Source: Sperchopsis tessellata
Taxonomy: Eukaryota > Arthropoda > Insecta > Coleoptera > Hydrophilidae
Direction: 5' to 3'
Length of the DNA: 29,072 bases
NCBI GenBank assembly: GCA_033557685.1
Contig: JAWQRN010000478.1
Location: 1-29,072 of the forward strand
The translations under genes and the position numbers were made by a program. Of this stretch, positions 11,053 to 21,529 are shown one piece after another (positions within the stretch are counted from its first letter, which is position 1; every line of letters starts with the position of its first letter). The notes below the pieces were generated by a model. That model saw nothing but the letters and a program-made list of their open reading frames with translations. It did not search any database and was not told where the DNA came from.

Positions 11053-12857
11053 AAGTGTGGGTAGCCACGGTATCTTCTGAGTGGGCCACGAAATTTCACT
11101 TCAGCAATATCTTAAAAATACATATACAATAATAATATAGGTACTTAAATACAACAATGGTGAAGGAAATGGGCTGAGATCCGTTGCCGTAGACCATTCA
11201 AAGGGATACAATAGTCCCATATCCTTATCTGTGTTACTTTTCTTCCAAGATGAATTTTTGCACGAAATATCTGGAAACAACACATATCGACGAAATAGAA
11301 CAACAATAAAACAAATGTTTGATAAAAGGTCAATGAAACAAGAAAATGGTTTACTTGCATATAAAGAGATATCCAAGTTGATTGCAAAAACTGGCAAGCC
11401 CCATAATGTTGGTGAATCAATAATTTTGCCTGCAATTTCTAATGCAATTTCATCGGTTATGAATGGTGGGTCCACATGACGTTAAAAAACAATTTGTTTG
11501 AGTAACTCGGTAGTAACAAGCCGAAATGATGATGTACAAAAACAACTAGTTGGGCAACTGCAAGTCAAGAAATTTGCTTTGCAAATTGATAAATCCACTA
11601 TAAGCTCAGCGAGGAAATGCTTTTTGCTCGAAAGCTCATGACAGACAATAAAAGTGAAACAATATTTGTAGTCAAGAATTATTTCAAGGAAAACAATATT
11701 CTTCTAAAATATGTCACTAACTGTGCAACTGATGGTGCTGCTGCCATGGTAGTTAAATACAGAGGATTCATTGCTGTCCCTGAAGTTTTTGTATTCACTG
11801 CGTAATTCACTGTGAACCGTTAGTCTAGAAAAAGGACGTTTGCATGATATTCTTTCTGTTGTAGTAAAAGCTGTCAACTTCATCAAATCAAATGCACTTC
11901 AAGATCGCCGGTTTGGACAACTTTACGAGGAACATGAAGAAGATTTTCAGTAGTTACTAATGCATACAGAAGGTTGATGGTTATCAAAAGGAAATTGCTT
12001 TCGTCATTTTGTTATACTTTGGGACAGCATTGTATCATTTTTAGGTGATAAACCGCTGAGAGAAGAGATCATTGCTGCTAAACGTGTCTATCAGATATAT
12101 TTGAAAAGTTGAATTTGTTGAACAAAGAGCTATAAAGAATACACATTAATCTTATATCTTGCAAAGAAGCCATTAAACTCAAGCTATTATTGAAGAATGT
12201 CGGAGTAAGTGTGTTAACAGAGTTTCTATCATTGGTTATTCTTAACTCGGAATTGCAGATCGATGGTCCTTTTGTATACGTAGAACATTTAAAACAATTG
12301 CTTTCTGATATGGAACTCCGATTCAGTGACCTGCTTCAAATGATTGTATCAAACAGGGTGGTAGATCTATTTGGGGTGGATACTGTTGAAGTTGATATCA
12401 CATTACAAGAATCTCTCATCGAGCTGCAGAGTGATATAACGGCTCAGGCTAAATTCAAATCCAACAGACTGAATTTCTGGATGTGCAGTGAAATTGCTAA
12501 TAAGTTTCCACCGCTTTGAGATAAGGCGAAATTATTTTTATAGCATTTCCTACTTCATTTATTGTGGAATCTGATTTTAATCGAGTTCTTTATTTGATAT
12601 CAAAAGCTCGTAACCGTCTTTATATTGAAGACAGAAGTGATCTTCGATTATCACTAACAACACAATGTCGGAATACTAACAAGCTAATTACCTTTTTTAA
12701 AAAATTATGCTTTGTAAAATGTTTGCTATTTAATAATTTTATTTTAAATAAATAATTGTATATAAATTAAACGTGCAGTTTTCTTATAACGAGGGAAGGG
12801 CCCATAGATGTAAATAATATTTTTGTGGGCCGCGAGTAAGAAAAGCTGAAATAAAAA
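11053..12857 (+). mobile_element. hAT DNA transposon, ZBED5-like lineage, with worn ends
   Basis: The transposase remnant at 11231-12710 is flanked by GTGGGCCACG at 11081-11090 and GTGGGCCGCGAG at 12825-12836. The first aligns with the reverse complement of the second over TGAGTGGGCCACGAAA against TACTCGCGGCCCACAAAA. A GGCCAC or GGCCGC block just inside the terminus is typical of hAT elements with ends of the CAGGGGT type. The outermost bases are too worn to fix, so both limits are approximate, and I could not find a convincing 8-bp target duplication. Confidence 0.7.
11231..12710 (+). pseudogene. hAT transposase of ZBED5/FAM200-like type, broken
   Basis: hAT transposases excise their element with a DDE-like RNase H fold; relatives were domesticated as ZBED and FAM200 genes. 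Pieces in order: KEISKLIAKTGKPHNVGESI near 11366-11425, the first catalytic block ALQIDKST at 11576-11599 with Asp kept, CATDGAAAM near 11722-11748 with the second Asp kept, VVVKAVNFIKSNALQDRRF near 11861, the C-terminal region LIELQSDITAQAKFKS near 12417, and the dimerisation segment FIVESDFNRVLYLISKARNR from 12556 with the Glu kept. SDLRLSLTTQC ends the homology near 12670. The amino-terminal BED zinc finger is not visible. Multiple stops and frame changes break the frame, for example at 11477-11479, 11803-11805 and 12517-12519. The catalytic residues survive but the frame does not. Confidence 0.85.
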
Positions 12858-13939
12858 TGTTTTTACTATTTCTTCTTAGAATAATATTAATAAATCAATG
12901 AGGATATAAATATGACTACAATTATTAGGGTCACTTTTTGAGCTTGTACTGAAAAAGTAGACTATTTGTAAGATCTAGCAATAAACACTTTATGGAATTT
13001 ATCTGTGTAGGAGAACGATAATTTTTAATTAAAATGTTGATGTTACATATTTCGCTGCTCTTATAGAAACTTAACTGCTAAGAAATAAACTATAACATAG
13101 GAACAGTGTAGAAACTTCCCATGTCCGACAAATGGTTATAAAAAGTGGCTTCCAGTTAGTAAACGCTTCCATGCTATAGTAGTAATTTCAATCAAATACT
13201 CATCATTTTGTGTCTATAAGTTAACAGAAAAATTCAAGTTTAATTTATAATGTATTATATGTAAGGTCAATTTCTTATCCTATGCTGCAATATCTTTCTA
13301 ATTATGACTATTAGTAGAGCAATTAAAAATGCATTCAGTTAATTATTAACTTTATTGTTATTATTTGTATTCAAAAGATCCAGCATCTAAACTATAATAT
13401 CACCTAGAATAAATTATTGTTCAATTTACCGTTTCTGAACTATTCTAGTAAACTATAATGTATTGGGAAAGTTTTCCATCGACATGTCTGCATAGATACA
13501 ATATTTTCTTTAAATTTCTTATTTTGTTATCTCGGCTATTTTAATTTTCATAAAATAATCTACTTAGGTCTATCTTATAGACATAAAATGCTTTTTTAAT
13601 TCATTAACCTTAGACGAAAACAAATGAAATATTTTATAGCACGCCTTGACCAGAGATTATAACTAGATCGCGTGTTCCCAAATAATTCGTATTACAAATT
13701 AAAATTCTCATTAGAGATTATTTTAAGTAGCACCATTCCTGGTGGCCGTAAACACTCTTAATGTGCAATCATAACTTCTAACCTTCCGCCATAAACACCG
13801 ATTAGATATGCTTCCAGTGATCCTGGAATAGCAAATGTGCAATAAAACCGAAGTTTTTATTAGAAACAGGGTTCAGACCAGCCCAGGTTGCTTTATAGTT
13901 ATTTAATAACGGTCTGTATATTCGTGACTCCTCGCCATT
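12858..13939. other. AT-rich stretch without recognised feature
   Basis: No family, RNA or repeat was recognised. The sequence becomes richer in G and C toward the right edge, where it meets the CpG-rich island. Confidence 0.5.
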
Positions 13940-14640
13940 AACGGAAACAAACAATGTGATTCCGAAAGCTGGCCCACTTATTTAAATCTGGTGAGGCGGA
14001 CGGATACCCAAAGGTCGCCTTTGAGGACAGGACTTGAGGAGCAGAGAGGCCAGTTCTCACGGATCACTAATCTCTAGTTAAACAAGACCGGGCCTCGGAC
14101 AGCCTGCAAAGCCAACAAGTCTTGGCGCTAATCTATCCACTAACTTTACTTGCGGTTGCGGATTTAAGCTGCTACGTCGCCGAGAATGTTATGCAAAGTA
14201 CCCGCCCGACATTGGGGATTAATTTTCGATTAGCCGCTCGATGCTGCGATAATACTGATAATGTTGGCAGTTGGAGGAATACCAATCGAAAATGTATGTG
14301 TTCTATGCCCACAGATGGTGACATAGTGGAGGACTGGCTTTTGCGGAGGCTGGTGTTTGCATGTCGAAGTGGAAGCGCTTTGTTGATTACTTCGGTATTA
14401 CAGTTTGGAGAGCTATTGTGTATACTTTCATTCCCTAGTCAATTACGTGTTCGGATGTCCGAACTTTTAGCTTTCGGATGTGTTCAGCTGGGTATGAAAT
14501 GCGGCTGACATGTATGTGTGCTCTAGTTTCGGGAATTTGACGCTAATGCAGCTCCGGGGTATAGTTTCCATTACCAGTTCACACCGTGTTACACTCAAGG
14601 ACTAACTATTTGTTTGATCCAGCTCCGTATGGTTACTTTT
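13940..14640. other. CpG-rich island of unknown origin, with an uncertain 129-codon open frame
   Basis: This roughly 700-bp block has near-balanced base composition and many CpG dinucleotides, in sharp contrast to the AT-rich flanks. A plus open frame at 14122-14508 begins with TTG, not ATG, and its product (with WLLRRLVFACRSGSALL and ten or so Cys) matches no family I know. TTATTTAAATC at 13979-13989 could be a TATA-like element about 130 bases upstream, but that is speculation. A short inverted repeat, GTTCGGATGTCCGAAC, lies at 14449-14464. The block could be a host promoter and first exon, an unmethylated regulatory island, or part of an element unknown to me. It shows none of the transposon motifs seen elsewhere in the window. 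Confidence 0.5.
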
Positions 14641-14947
14641 CTATTGGATTCCAGATTATGCACCCTCTCACATTTTGAATACAAGATATTGTACTCAAAC
14701 ACTCACCCTATAAAAACAGTTGCACTTCCTACAACGAATAAGGGCAGTTTATAAATGAAAACTGTGATATAAATTGGTAAATTATTAAAATTTTCCGTTT
14801 CAAAATACATAAATAGCAGCATGCTAAGGCTGAAACTATAGTGTTATTGAAAATATGTTAAAATCTGTTACTGATGAGAATAAAATGGAACAGGCGGCGG
14901 AAAAGTGCACCAAAATGTTTTCTTTTTGGTGGAGTTGAATATTCTAT

Positions 14948-14950
<3 letters not shown>
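14641..14950. other. AT-rich spacer, nothing recognised
   Basis: The composition returns to AT-rich, and no reading frame or repeat family was recognised. Confidence 0.5.

Positions 14951-14987
<37 letters not shown>
14951..14987. repeat. (AT)n microsatellite
   Basis: An AT dinucleotide run of about 37 bases. Copies of ATATTCTATA lie close on both sides (near 14939 and 14988). No element remnant is recognisable directly beside it. Confidence 0.95.
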
Positions 14988-14992
<5 letters not shown>

Positions 14993-15306
14993 CTATATAA
15001 TAAGATTTAGTACTGAGTATAATACAACGAGAGGTAACTGGCAAATGAGACAATCATCATCATTGCTATCATCAGGTTTGACGCTGCTTTTATATAGGCT
15101 TTTAAAGGCTTAAGAAAAAATTAATAGCTTTCTTCATCCGAAAATTTTAACTTACTTCATTAATTATTTCTACAAATCCTGAAAAGAATGTTAAGATACT
15201 CATTTATTTTGCACTGAACATTCATGCAGTATCAGAGAAAAATTATAAATAGCCCACAACTATCAAGAATGCAAAATGAATGGGAACAAATTAGATAATT
15301 TAATTA

Positions 15307-15329
15307 ATATATATATATATATATATATA
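15307..15329. repeat. (AT)n microsatellite bounding the mariner fragment
   Basis: A 23-base AT run. The minus-strand mariner transposase reading ends at 15330, directly at its right edge, so the 3' half of the element is missing from this point. Confidence 0.95.
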
Positions 15330-16001
15330 CAACCGAAGAAACAAGCGATACTTTTATTGGAAGTGCTTCATGAACGTACAAATTTTGCGGGATTTGGTTC
15401 TTCTTGGAACAACCAAACAGTGGATTGTTGCTTAGTTTCCAGTTCATACGAATTTATCCAAGTAGCCTGTTGCGATGTTGTATATGAATTTTGCAGTTCA
15501 TTGGTAGAATTTTTCAGTATTTCCTTACAGCAATTAACACGAGCCTTTTTTTGAGCTAAGACCAAATTACGCAGAATCCATCGGGAACAGAACTTTTTCA
15601 CAGATAAATGTTCATGCAAAATCGATATGTATTCGATATGTCTAATCATGCTTCTATCTCGCTGTAATTCACATGCCGATCTTCTTCAATCATGATGCGC
15701 ACAACATCGATGTTTTTTTTTTGGAATAACAACCGATTTTGGTTGACCTTCTCGAAATTCATCACTGACGAAAGCACGACCACGACAAAAATTACTAAAA
15801 TCTTAAAAAATCATCCAACGACAATCTTCACGTGAAAATTCCATATTCTCACAAAATTGCTTTCTTAAAATTGTTCACTGTAAAAAAACTACTCGGTCAA
15901 TTTCTAAGCTGCCACTGTTTTCACAATAACAAATGTCAAATTTCACGAAAATAGTAATGACTCAATAGCCCCGTTTGTAAGTACTTAAAAAGTAACCCTC
16001 G
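15330..16001 (-). pseudogene. mariner transposase fragment, 3'-truncated, first catalytic Asp deleted
   Basis: mariner transposases cut and paste DNA with a DD34D catalytic triad. On the minus strand the reading starts MEFSREDCRW near 15853, loses part of the helix-turn-helix domain, and resumes at GRAFVSDEFREGQPKSVV near 15780-15730. ILHEHLSVKKFCSRWI follows near 15620-15573, and the open stretch 15368-15649 covers NLVLAQKKARVNCCKE and PETKQQST-like ELETKQQSTVWLFQEEPNP. The first catalytic motif, normally TGDETW, is reduced to TG followed out of frame by ATW. About five bases are missing near 15465-15475, which removes the Asp-Glu pair. The reading ends STSNKSIACFFG at the (AT)n tract, so the second and third Asp are absent. 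The right edge, CGAGGGTTACTT in minus sense near 16001, looks like a mariner terminal repeat, but the end is not exact. Confidence 0.9.
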
Positions 16002-16144
16002 AATAATTAAATCTTAGTTTGAATAAGACTATAATTTTTTGTAAGCTACTGTTCTCTGTAAATGTGACACTATATGAACGAACACAGTTCCTTTTACTTC
16101 TGTGCACTATTCTTAACATAAAAATATCATTATCATAATCAGCT

Positions 16145-18070
16145 GATATTGATCCACCGCTGCTCAATACCTCACCTGTCTTTGGGGTTTCATCTTTGAC
16201 TAACGTTGTCTCTTGGCTCCCACAACTTTGATTCTTCTGATCATCGATGATGTCCGTCCTTTTTCTACCTTTGCATCTTCACTATCCCTATAGCATCCCT
16301 GACCTTAGTATGACTTCTTATCCATGCCTTTTATCTCTAATCCTCAAACCCATGTATCTCTCAATACTTATTTGCGTTATTTGGAACTAATGTATATGCG
16401 AGGACATTAATGTCTACGCCTCACCAGCATACGTTATCAAAGGCAAAACACATGGATTTATTACCCTGCGTTTCCAATACTAGAGCATCTGCGACTTAAA
16501 TATGTTATGTCCCGTTGTATTTTAAGTAAGTTATGGTTTCTATTAATGAGACCTTGATTTTCACTCTGCCTTTTGGTCCCAATCTAGTTTGCGGAATGTA
16601 TACTACAAAACTGCATATACAAACTATGGTATATCCTTGTCTAACACTTTTTTAATATAAAATGGTTCCGTTACTTGATGTAATTTAACGTAAGATATGA
16701 TTTTTTCATAGATGTTTTGAATTAGCTGTACGTAGGAAGATGAAACGCCAATTTGGAGCAAAGCATTGATAACTGCAAATGTATTTATTCAGTCAAATGC
16801 TTTCTCGTAGTCTACAAAAGTACAACGTATTGGCAAGTTATCAATTCGAACACCGTCTGAATGTGGTCTATAGTGCTATGTCTTTTACAAAATCCTGTCT
16901 CTATTTTGTAATTACCCTAAGAGTCACAAACGTAGTACTAATTGGACCTTGGCCTTTAGTGTGTATTTAAATAATTGTTGCACTGTACCAAGACGCTAGC
17001 CTCTGTTATTTTTATGCATGATATATACAGCTTTGCTAAAGCTGTATATAACATACATTCAACAATTACATTATGTCGGGATTTTCCTGCTACGTTTCCA
17101 CACTTCATTGATTTTAGAGCATTTGCAACATCTGAGGTTAATATTGGTGAAACTTCTTCCTTGGAAGAGATGTTTATATATTTACGTTCATTTCGATATA
17201 GTTCTTATCAAATCTTTCTACACTTCAAGGATTTCTGCTCTAGAGAGTTGATGCTCTTATCATTTATAGAGATGTGATAGCTTATTTGCTTAATCTAAAT
17301 CTGCTTCGTCTGTTCAAAACTCCCATGCTACTCTATCGCCAGGTGACGATAGATATTTGTAACTTATCTTAACTTCCTTTATTCATATTTAATGGAATTT
17401 GATAGTTCCAGGTACTCTGTATTATGCATTCTTGACTTAACTATGCTGCTTTTGTACGGTAGGGGAGAATTTCGATTCATTTTAACAACCGGCAGTTCCA
17501 CCTATGATATAAACATATTATCGGCATCAATATATTCTTCCTGAGCAGCACATATGTTCTTAAGCACTAGCTAAAATAATTCTTGATTAAAGTTCAGATG
17601 GTCCAAGTTATTTTTTCTGCCACAGCTGTTGGTTAATTTAAATATTTTTCTTTTATATTTAGAAATATTCTACATCTAACCAAATGATAATCACTCCATG
17701 TATTAAAACTATTCAGAACTGTGCAGTTTTCTTATGATGGCTTTTCTATTAGTGAGTATTTAGTAAGTACCGTTCCTGGTTTTACTAGGGCTTTGTCAAG
17801 TTCATTTGCGTGATGCTTCCTTAGCATACATGACATTTGCTGTATACAGACTCTTTGGTTCTACATTATTGCCTTGTTATATTTTTTTTAAACTGAAAGA
17901 ACCTACATCTTGATATCCTGGTTGATTTTATCGTACTTTTGTATTAAAATCTAAGATGATCTTAAAATATGTATTTGAATTCTCATGACAATATCTCATC
18001 TCGTCGTAGAACGGTGCGACAATTTCGTTTGAATGGCTACTTGAGAAGGAATATGGAGACGAGACACCGT
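16145..18070 (-). pseudogene. LINE D: minus-strand LINE with endonuclease, RT and C-terminus, broken
   Basis: This is the most complete LINE in the window, read from right to left on the minus strand. Endonuclease: FYDEMRYCHENSN near 18010, IILDFNTKVR near 17950 (a GDFN-like motif whose Gly is missing), YILTNRKAII-like pieces near 17780, and the SDYHLVRCR motif at about 17669-17697, where the catalytic His of SDH is Tyr. Linker: DVANALKSMKCGNVAGKS near 17125-17075. RT: an ETGFCKRHSTIDHIQTV-like entry near 16910-16855, CTFVDYEKAFD near 16825-16795 with the motif A Asp kept, SSYVQLIQNIYEKIISYVKL near 16740-16680, then a GVRQGYT-like motif and FRKLDWDQK near 16590. The FADD active-site block is missing, and the reading jumps to a C-terminal NPCVLPLITYAGEA near 16460-16420. 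Several stops and frameshifts occur. It is RTE-like in wording. Confidence 0.82.
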
Positions 18071-18212
18071 CGATAAAACGCTCCAATTTGAGAACATATG
18101 CTTACCTTGTGCAAGCTCATCCGCCGTCTTATGCCGTTGGCAATTTGCACTTTGTTTCTGTTGGTCCACGAAATGGAACTCCTATCCAACATATCTGTAA
18201 GGCATTCTTAGA
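18071..18212. other. Unresolved block between LINE D endonuclease and (TA)n
   Basis: This block has a more balanced composition than its surroundings. Readings on either strand are short. It probably contains the worn amino-terminal part of the LINE D endonuclease, but I could not match it with confidence. Confidence 0.35.
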
Positions 18213-18222
18213 ATATATTATA

Positions 18223-18264
<42 letters not shown>
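18213..18264. repeat. (TA)n microsatellite bounding LINE D
   Basis: A TA-rich run of about 52 bases with one interruption near 18228. LINE D sequence is not recognisable beyond it. Confidence 0.93.
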
Positions 18265-18267
<3 letters not shown>

Positions 18268-18954
18268 GTCTAGCCTACATAGATGTTGCTGGAAAAATTA
18301 CCTGCTTTGTTACTGATACAGGTCTTTCTGGAACTGGGGAATCATAGACTGAGCTTAATGACAAAAGAGGAATATCATTAAAGAAAATAAAGTTACTGCT
18401 GAATAAATATCTGTTAACGAAAAACCTATCTAAGACAAACATTTTATTATACCGAAAATGTAAAGTCTAATATCGAACTACTAAAGATTCATTCACCGGG
18501 CTATTTATTGAAAAAATGCAATTGTAAATGCAAATGCATAAAACAGAGTTATAAGATAAAAGATTGAATTGGCGAGAGCATATACTTCAAATAATTAAAA
18601 TACTATTAACGATTATTTAATCAAGAGAAACAATACTACACATTACAATGAATTGACTAAATTAGTTAACAGATATGATGTTGTCTTTTGGCTTTCAGTA
18701 ATAGTCGTAAGATATTGGAAATTGCTTAAATATGTACATAGAAAATTATTATATCCAATATTATTGCTTTCTGAAATAATATGTTAGGATTTTTCGATTT
18801 GAATTTCTGTGTATTATTATTTTCTATTGTGAAATTTGGTGCCATTTAAATTAATTTTTATTTAAGGAATCATATGATTAGAAATTTTGTTTGATTATTT
18901 GTTATTTTTGGTTTAGTGTTATTGTGCAATGTATGACACTATAATGTAAGTACC
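18265..18954. other. AT-rich stretch without recognised feature
   Basis: No family, RNA or repeat was recognised, and all frames are stop-dense. Confidence 0.5.
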
Positions 18955-18996
18955 TTCAGGTTTCCCAAACGGTTACCGGGTGTTATCTTTTCTTCT

Positions 18997-19021
18997 TGCC
19001 GACGTTTCGCTCACCGTTGCA
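18997..19021 (-). repeat. Left inverted 25-nt motif of PLE 2
   Basis: Plus strand TGCCGACGTTTCGCTCACCG and five more bases. It matches the reverse complement of 21169-21193 at 22 of 25 positions. Confidence 0.85.
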
Positions 19022-19414
19022 CGTACGTGTAATGGCTTTGATTAGAGCCTAAGATAACTCAATCGTCAACACAAGCTGACAAAGATAGGTGGTCTCTGTG
19101 TCCCAAATTTGAAAATTTAGTTATTACTCATTTTGAAAAGATAAAAATGATTGCTATTTTTTTCTAATAAGGTTAATTTGATTTAATATATTTTGTAGTA
19201 CAGAAAAATTTTAAAAATTATACTACGTAAAAGATTTGTTTCATATTTATTAATCAGCATGAATATGTACGAAAATTAATATTTGTGCATATAGTTTAAT
19301 GTGTTTTATTTTAATTTGATTGACTCGGCACATACCATTTAGCCTAGCTCTAATTTTTGTAATGTGATCCATTGCATTTTTGTTTTAATTAAATTCCAAG
19401 TCTCTACGATTTTA

Positions 19415-19501
19415 CCCCGAGACTGGGAATCGAACTAAAGCCACCACGGAGTAGCATAGATTGAAGCTCCAACGTTTTAACTTATAGAGCTACCGAGGTC
19501 C
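19415..19501 (-). repeat. tRNA-derived SINE head (degenerate tRNA-like sequence)
   Basis: On the minus strand the sequence starts ACCTCGGTAGCTCTATAAG (a worn box A) and contains AGTTCGATTCCC (box B). It ends CGGGGT, which can pair with the opening ACCTCG in six pairs including one G-T. The anticodon arm and variable region do not fold cleanly and several tRNA positions are worn, so this is not a working tRNA gene. It may be a short SINE inserted in PLE 2 or a tRNA-like part of that element's terminal region. The body left of it down to about 19340 has no recognised family. Confidence 0.6.
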
Positions 19502-19824
19502 TTACTTTACATGTTCAGCCTTATTAAAAAAAAACACATATTTAAGCCATGTTATAAAACACTGTAAATGATACCTTTTAGAAAACCAGTTTCCAAAATC
19601 GTACTTACTTCAATAGTGATAAATTTATATGAAAATCATATAAAACTTAATTGTAGAACATGCATTTGTTTTTTTGAAAATACAACAACATTACAAATAA
19701 GTAAAAGAACTAATTAATATATTATTGAAAATAAGAATTATTTATAATAAAAACATATTTAATATATTTTATTCTTAATACAAAGACAAAATTATTAAAT
19801 AATAATTAATAAGTAATATACGGG

Positions 19825-20985
19825 TAAGTCTTTTCAAATCGCTCAAATTTAGCGTTACCATCAAAACGCGTTCCTGTTGAAGCCATAATTTCCAATATCG
19901 ATCGCATCATTCGAAGTTCTTCACCGCAAATATCGGATGGAATTCGACATGAAACTGCTCGTGCTTTGGAAAGATCCTAACCGCCTCGTTCCAATTTGAA
20001 TAATGATGAGTTAAAAGCCCCCAGCTGAGCCGATTTTCATAATGTCGGCTGATAAAGGTAAATCTACAGTTGTAATTGATCGTCAGATGTATGATTCCAA
20101 AATTTTAGATCTTCTGCAGGATACCATATATAAACGTCTGTGGGTTCCCCCGTTGTTGCCAATAGATTTATGCAAGCATTAGAATAATTATCATTGTCCT
20201 CCTCCCAAGACCAATTTCTGGTTCCCATACGTGGATGAAACGTTTGTTATATGGTCATTGGGACGCGAGGCACTGAATGCCTTCTTAGTTCATATAAACT
20301 TCTAACATTCCAATATTCGTTTTACGATAGAGATTGAGGCATTAGACTCCCTTCCTTTCTTAGATGTATTGTTGAAACGTAGACCAGATGGTACACTTAT
20401 CCATTCTGTTTATCGTAAGCTCACCCATAATAATAGGTACTTGCATGCATGTGATTAATTCTCTAGTAAAACGAGCTTTTAAGTTATCTGATACAACTGT
20501 ACTTTCCCAGGAGTTGCATACAGTTACTGATGCGCTTTTATCTAATGTATATAGTTTGTCAGACATCAAATGGTCAATAAGACGTTTCACAAATCCACCC
20601 ATCGCTCTCGGAAATACTGCTGAACTGAAAACAACAGCTTATCTACCATTCGTCAGTGATTTGACGGACACAATTGTCATAATAAAATTGGTATCATAAC
20701 AATAATCTACCAAAAACAAAAATTTCCCGTTGCAAAGCGAAGGGGTTTATCAGGTATCTTGTTCCTGTGGTAAGGTCTATATCGATGTAATTAAGCGCAC
20801 GTCATATATTTCAGACGTGGCTGAACATCGTAATGAAACAGGACACACAATTATGTTCCAAGATACTAAAGTCATAGCTCGAGAGCCTTCATATTTCCCC
20901 AGAAAATTTCGAGATGCCATTGATATTTATAATCGCCCCAAAAATATCAATACGGACGATATTTTTCAACTACACATTGCTTGAA
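19825..20985 (+). pseudogene. PLE 2 reverse transcriptase and GIY-YIG remnant, RT core deleted
   Basis: The plus-strand reading begins with a PLE amino-terminal segment, VPVEAIISNIDRIIRSSSPQ near 19870-19930, followed by ARALERS, a stop, and PPRSNLNNDELKAP. The finger region MSADKGKSTVVIDRQMYDSK follows at about 20041-20100. After KRLWVPPLLP the central RT motifs are missing, and the reading resumes at FWFPYVDETFVIWSLGRE. Here the active site reads YVDE at 20228-20239, where PLEs have YVDD. SLPFLDVLLKRRPDGTL near 20346-20396 and VYRKLTHNNRYLHAC near 20408-20452 follow. The region 20461-20600 (ELHTVTDALLSNVYSLSDIK) leads to the nuclease domain, which starts EGVYQVSCSCGKVYI at 20739-20783. The conserved Gly after YI is Asp. 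Stops and frameshifts separate the pieces, so the copy is dead. Confidence 0.87.
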
Positions 20986-21150
20986 GGAACCCCCTCTCTT
21001 GTTTCTCTCCTCCTGCACTCGGTAAAAAACTGTCCGAATGGAACGGGTCCACCCAAATACACATCCCCCACTCCATCCGTTGCCTGCATAAGCATGATAT
21101 TGCCGAGTCTGGATCAGTGCATTAAATTCAACCGTTGAAGCAACATCACT

Positions 21151-21192
21151 CGCCTTGAAAATATCCTTTGCCACGGTGGACGAAACGTCGGC
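21151..21192 (+). ncRNA. Degenerate hammerhead-like motif in PLE 2 terminal repeat
   Basis: CCTTGAAAATATCC, then TTTGCCACGGT, then GGACGAAACGTC lies at the PLE terminus. TCC and GGA can pair as a short stem before the conserved CGAAAC, and CCTTGAAAATA occupies the place of the CTGATGA core box but no longer matches it. It is probably a decayed ribozyme, not an active one. Confidence 0.35.
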
Positions 21193-21193
21193 A
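21169..21193 (+). repeat. Right inverted 25-nt motif of PLE 2
   Basis: Plus strand TGCCACGGTGGACGAAACGT and five more bases. It is the reverse complement of 18997-19021 apart from three mismatches. Confidence 0.85.
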
Positions 21194-21529
21194 CTTATCA
21201 GAGCCTCTACACGGTTTCCACCCGAAAAGTAGCCTTGGAAGTCTATTCCATTTAATAAGTAAGATACGTATTTATAAATTTCATGTTGGACAGCAATTGG
21301 TTTAGTCTCCTTTTAACACACCTCCATAAGTTTCATGTATCCATATAATCTGCAATATATGCCCCGAATCAAGTGTTCTAAGAAAACAGTCTTCTTAATT
21401 AACAACAGAAACAGTAACAGCGGGCGCGGCACTTGTTAACGCCACGTTAAGATTATTTTTATTTGAATCATTTTGGTGCAGATATTTGAACTATCCCTGA
21501 GTTGTTGCAATTTTTTGCGTTTGTCATCT

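Larger units (their letters stand above)
18955..21250 (+). mobile_element. PLE 2: Penelope-like element remnant with inverted terminal motifs
   Basis: The coding remnant at 19825-20985 lies between two inverted copies of a 25-nt motif built on GCCGACGTTTCG, at 18997-19021 and 21169-21193. This motif, often within hammerhead-bearing pseudo-LTRs, is a hallmark of many PLEs. GATTAGAGCC near 19039 and TATCAGAGCC near 21197 are a further shared block. The space between the left motif and the coding part also holds a tRNA-like SINE head and AT-rich filler, so the element is interrupted or rearranged. The outer limits are approximate. Confidence 0.72.

Noticed and set aside
11040..12870. 8-bp hAT target-site duplication
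   Set aside because: No convincing matching octamer was found at the worn ends.
14449..14464. GTTCGGATGTCCGAAC palindrome as a regulatory operator
   Set aside because: A single short palindrome with no matching second site or known factor is not enough support.
14122..14508. 128-residue frame as a host gene
   Set aside because: It begins with TTG, matches no known family, and no splice or promoter evidence is clear. It is reported only as part of the CpG island.
19415..19501. Functional tRNA gene
   Set aside because: The anticodon arm and D arm are too degenerate, and it lies inside a dead element.
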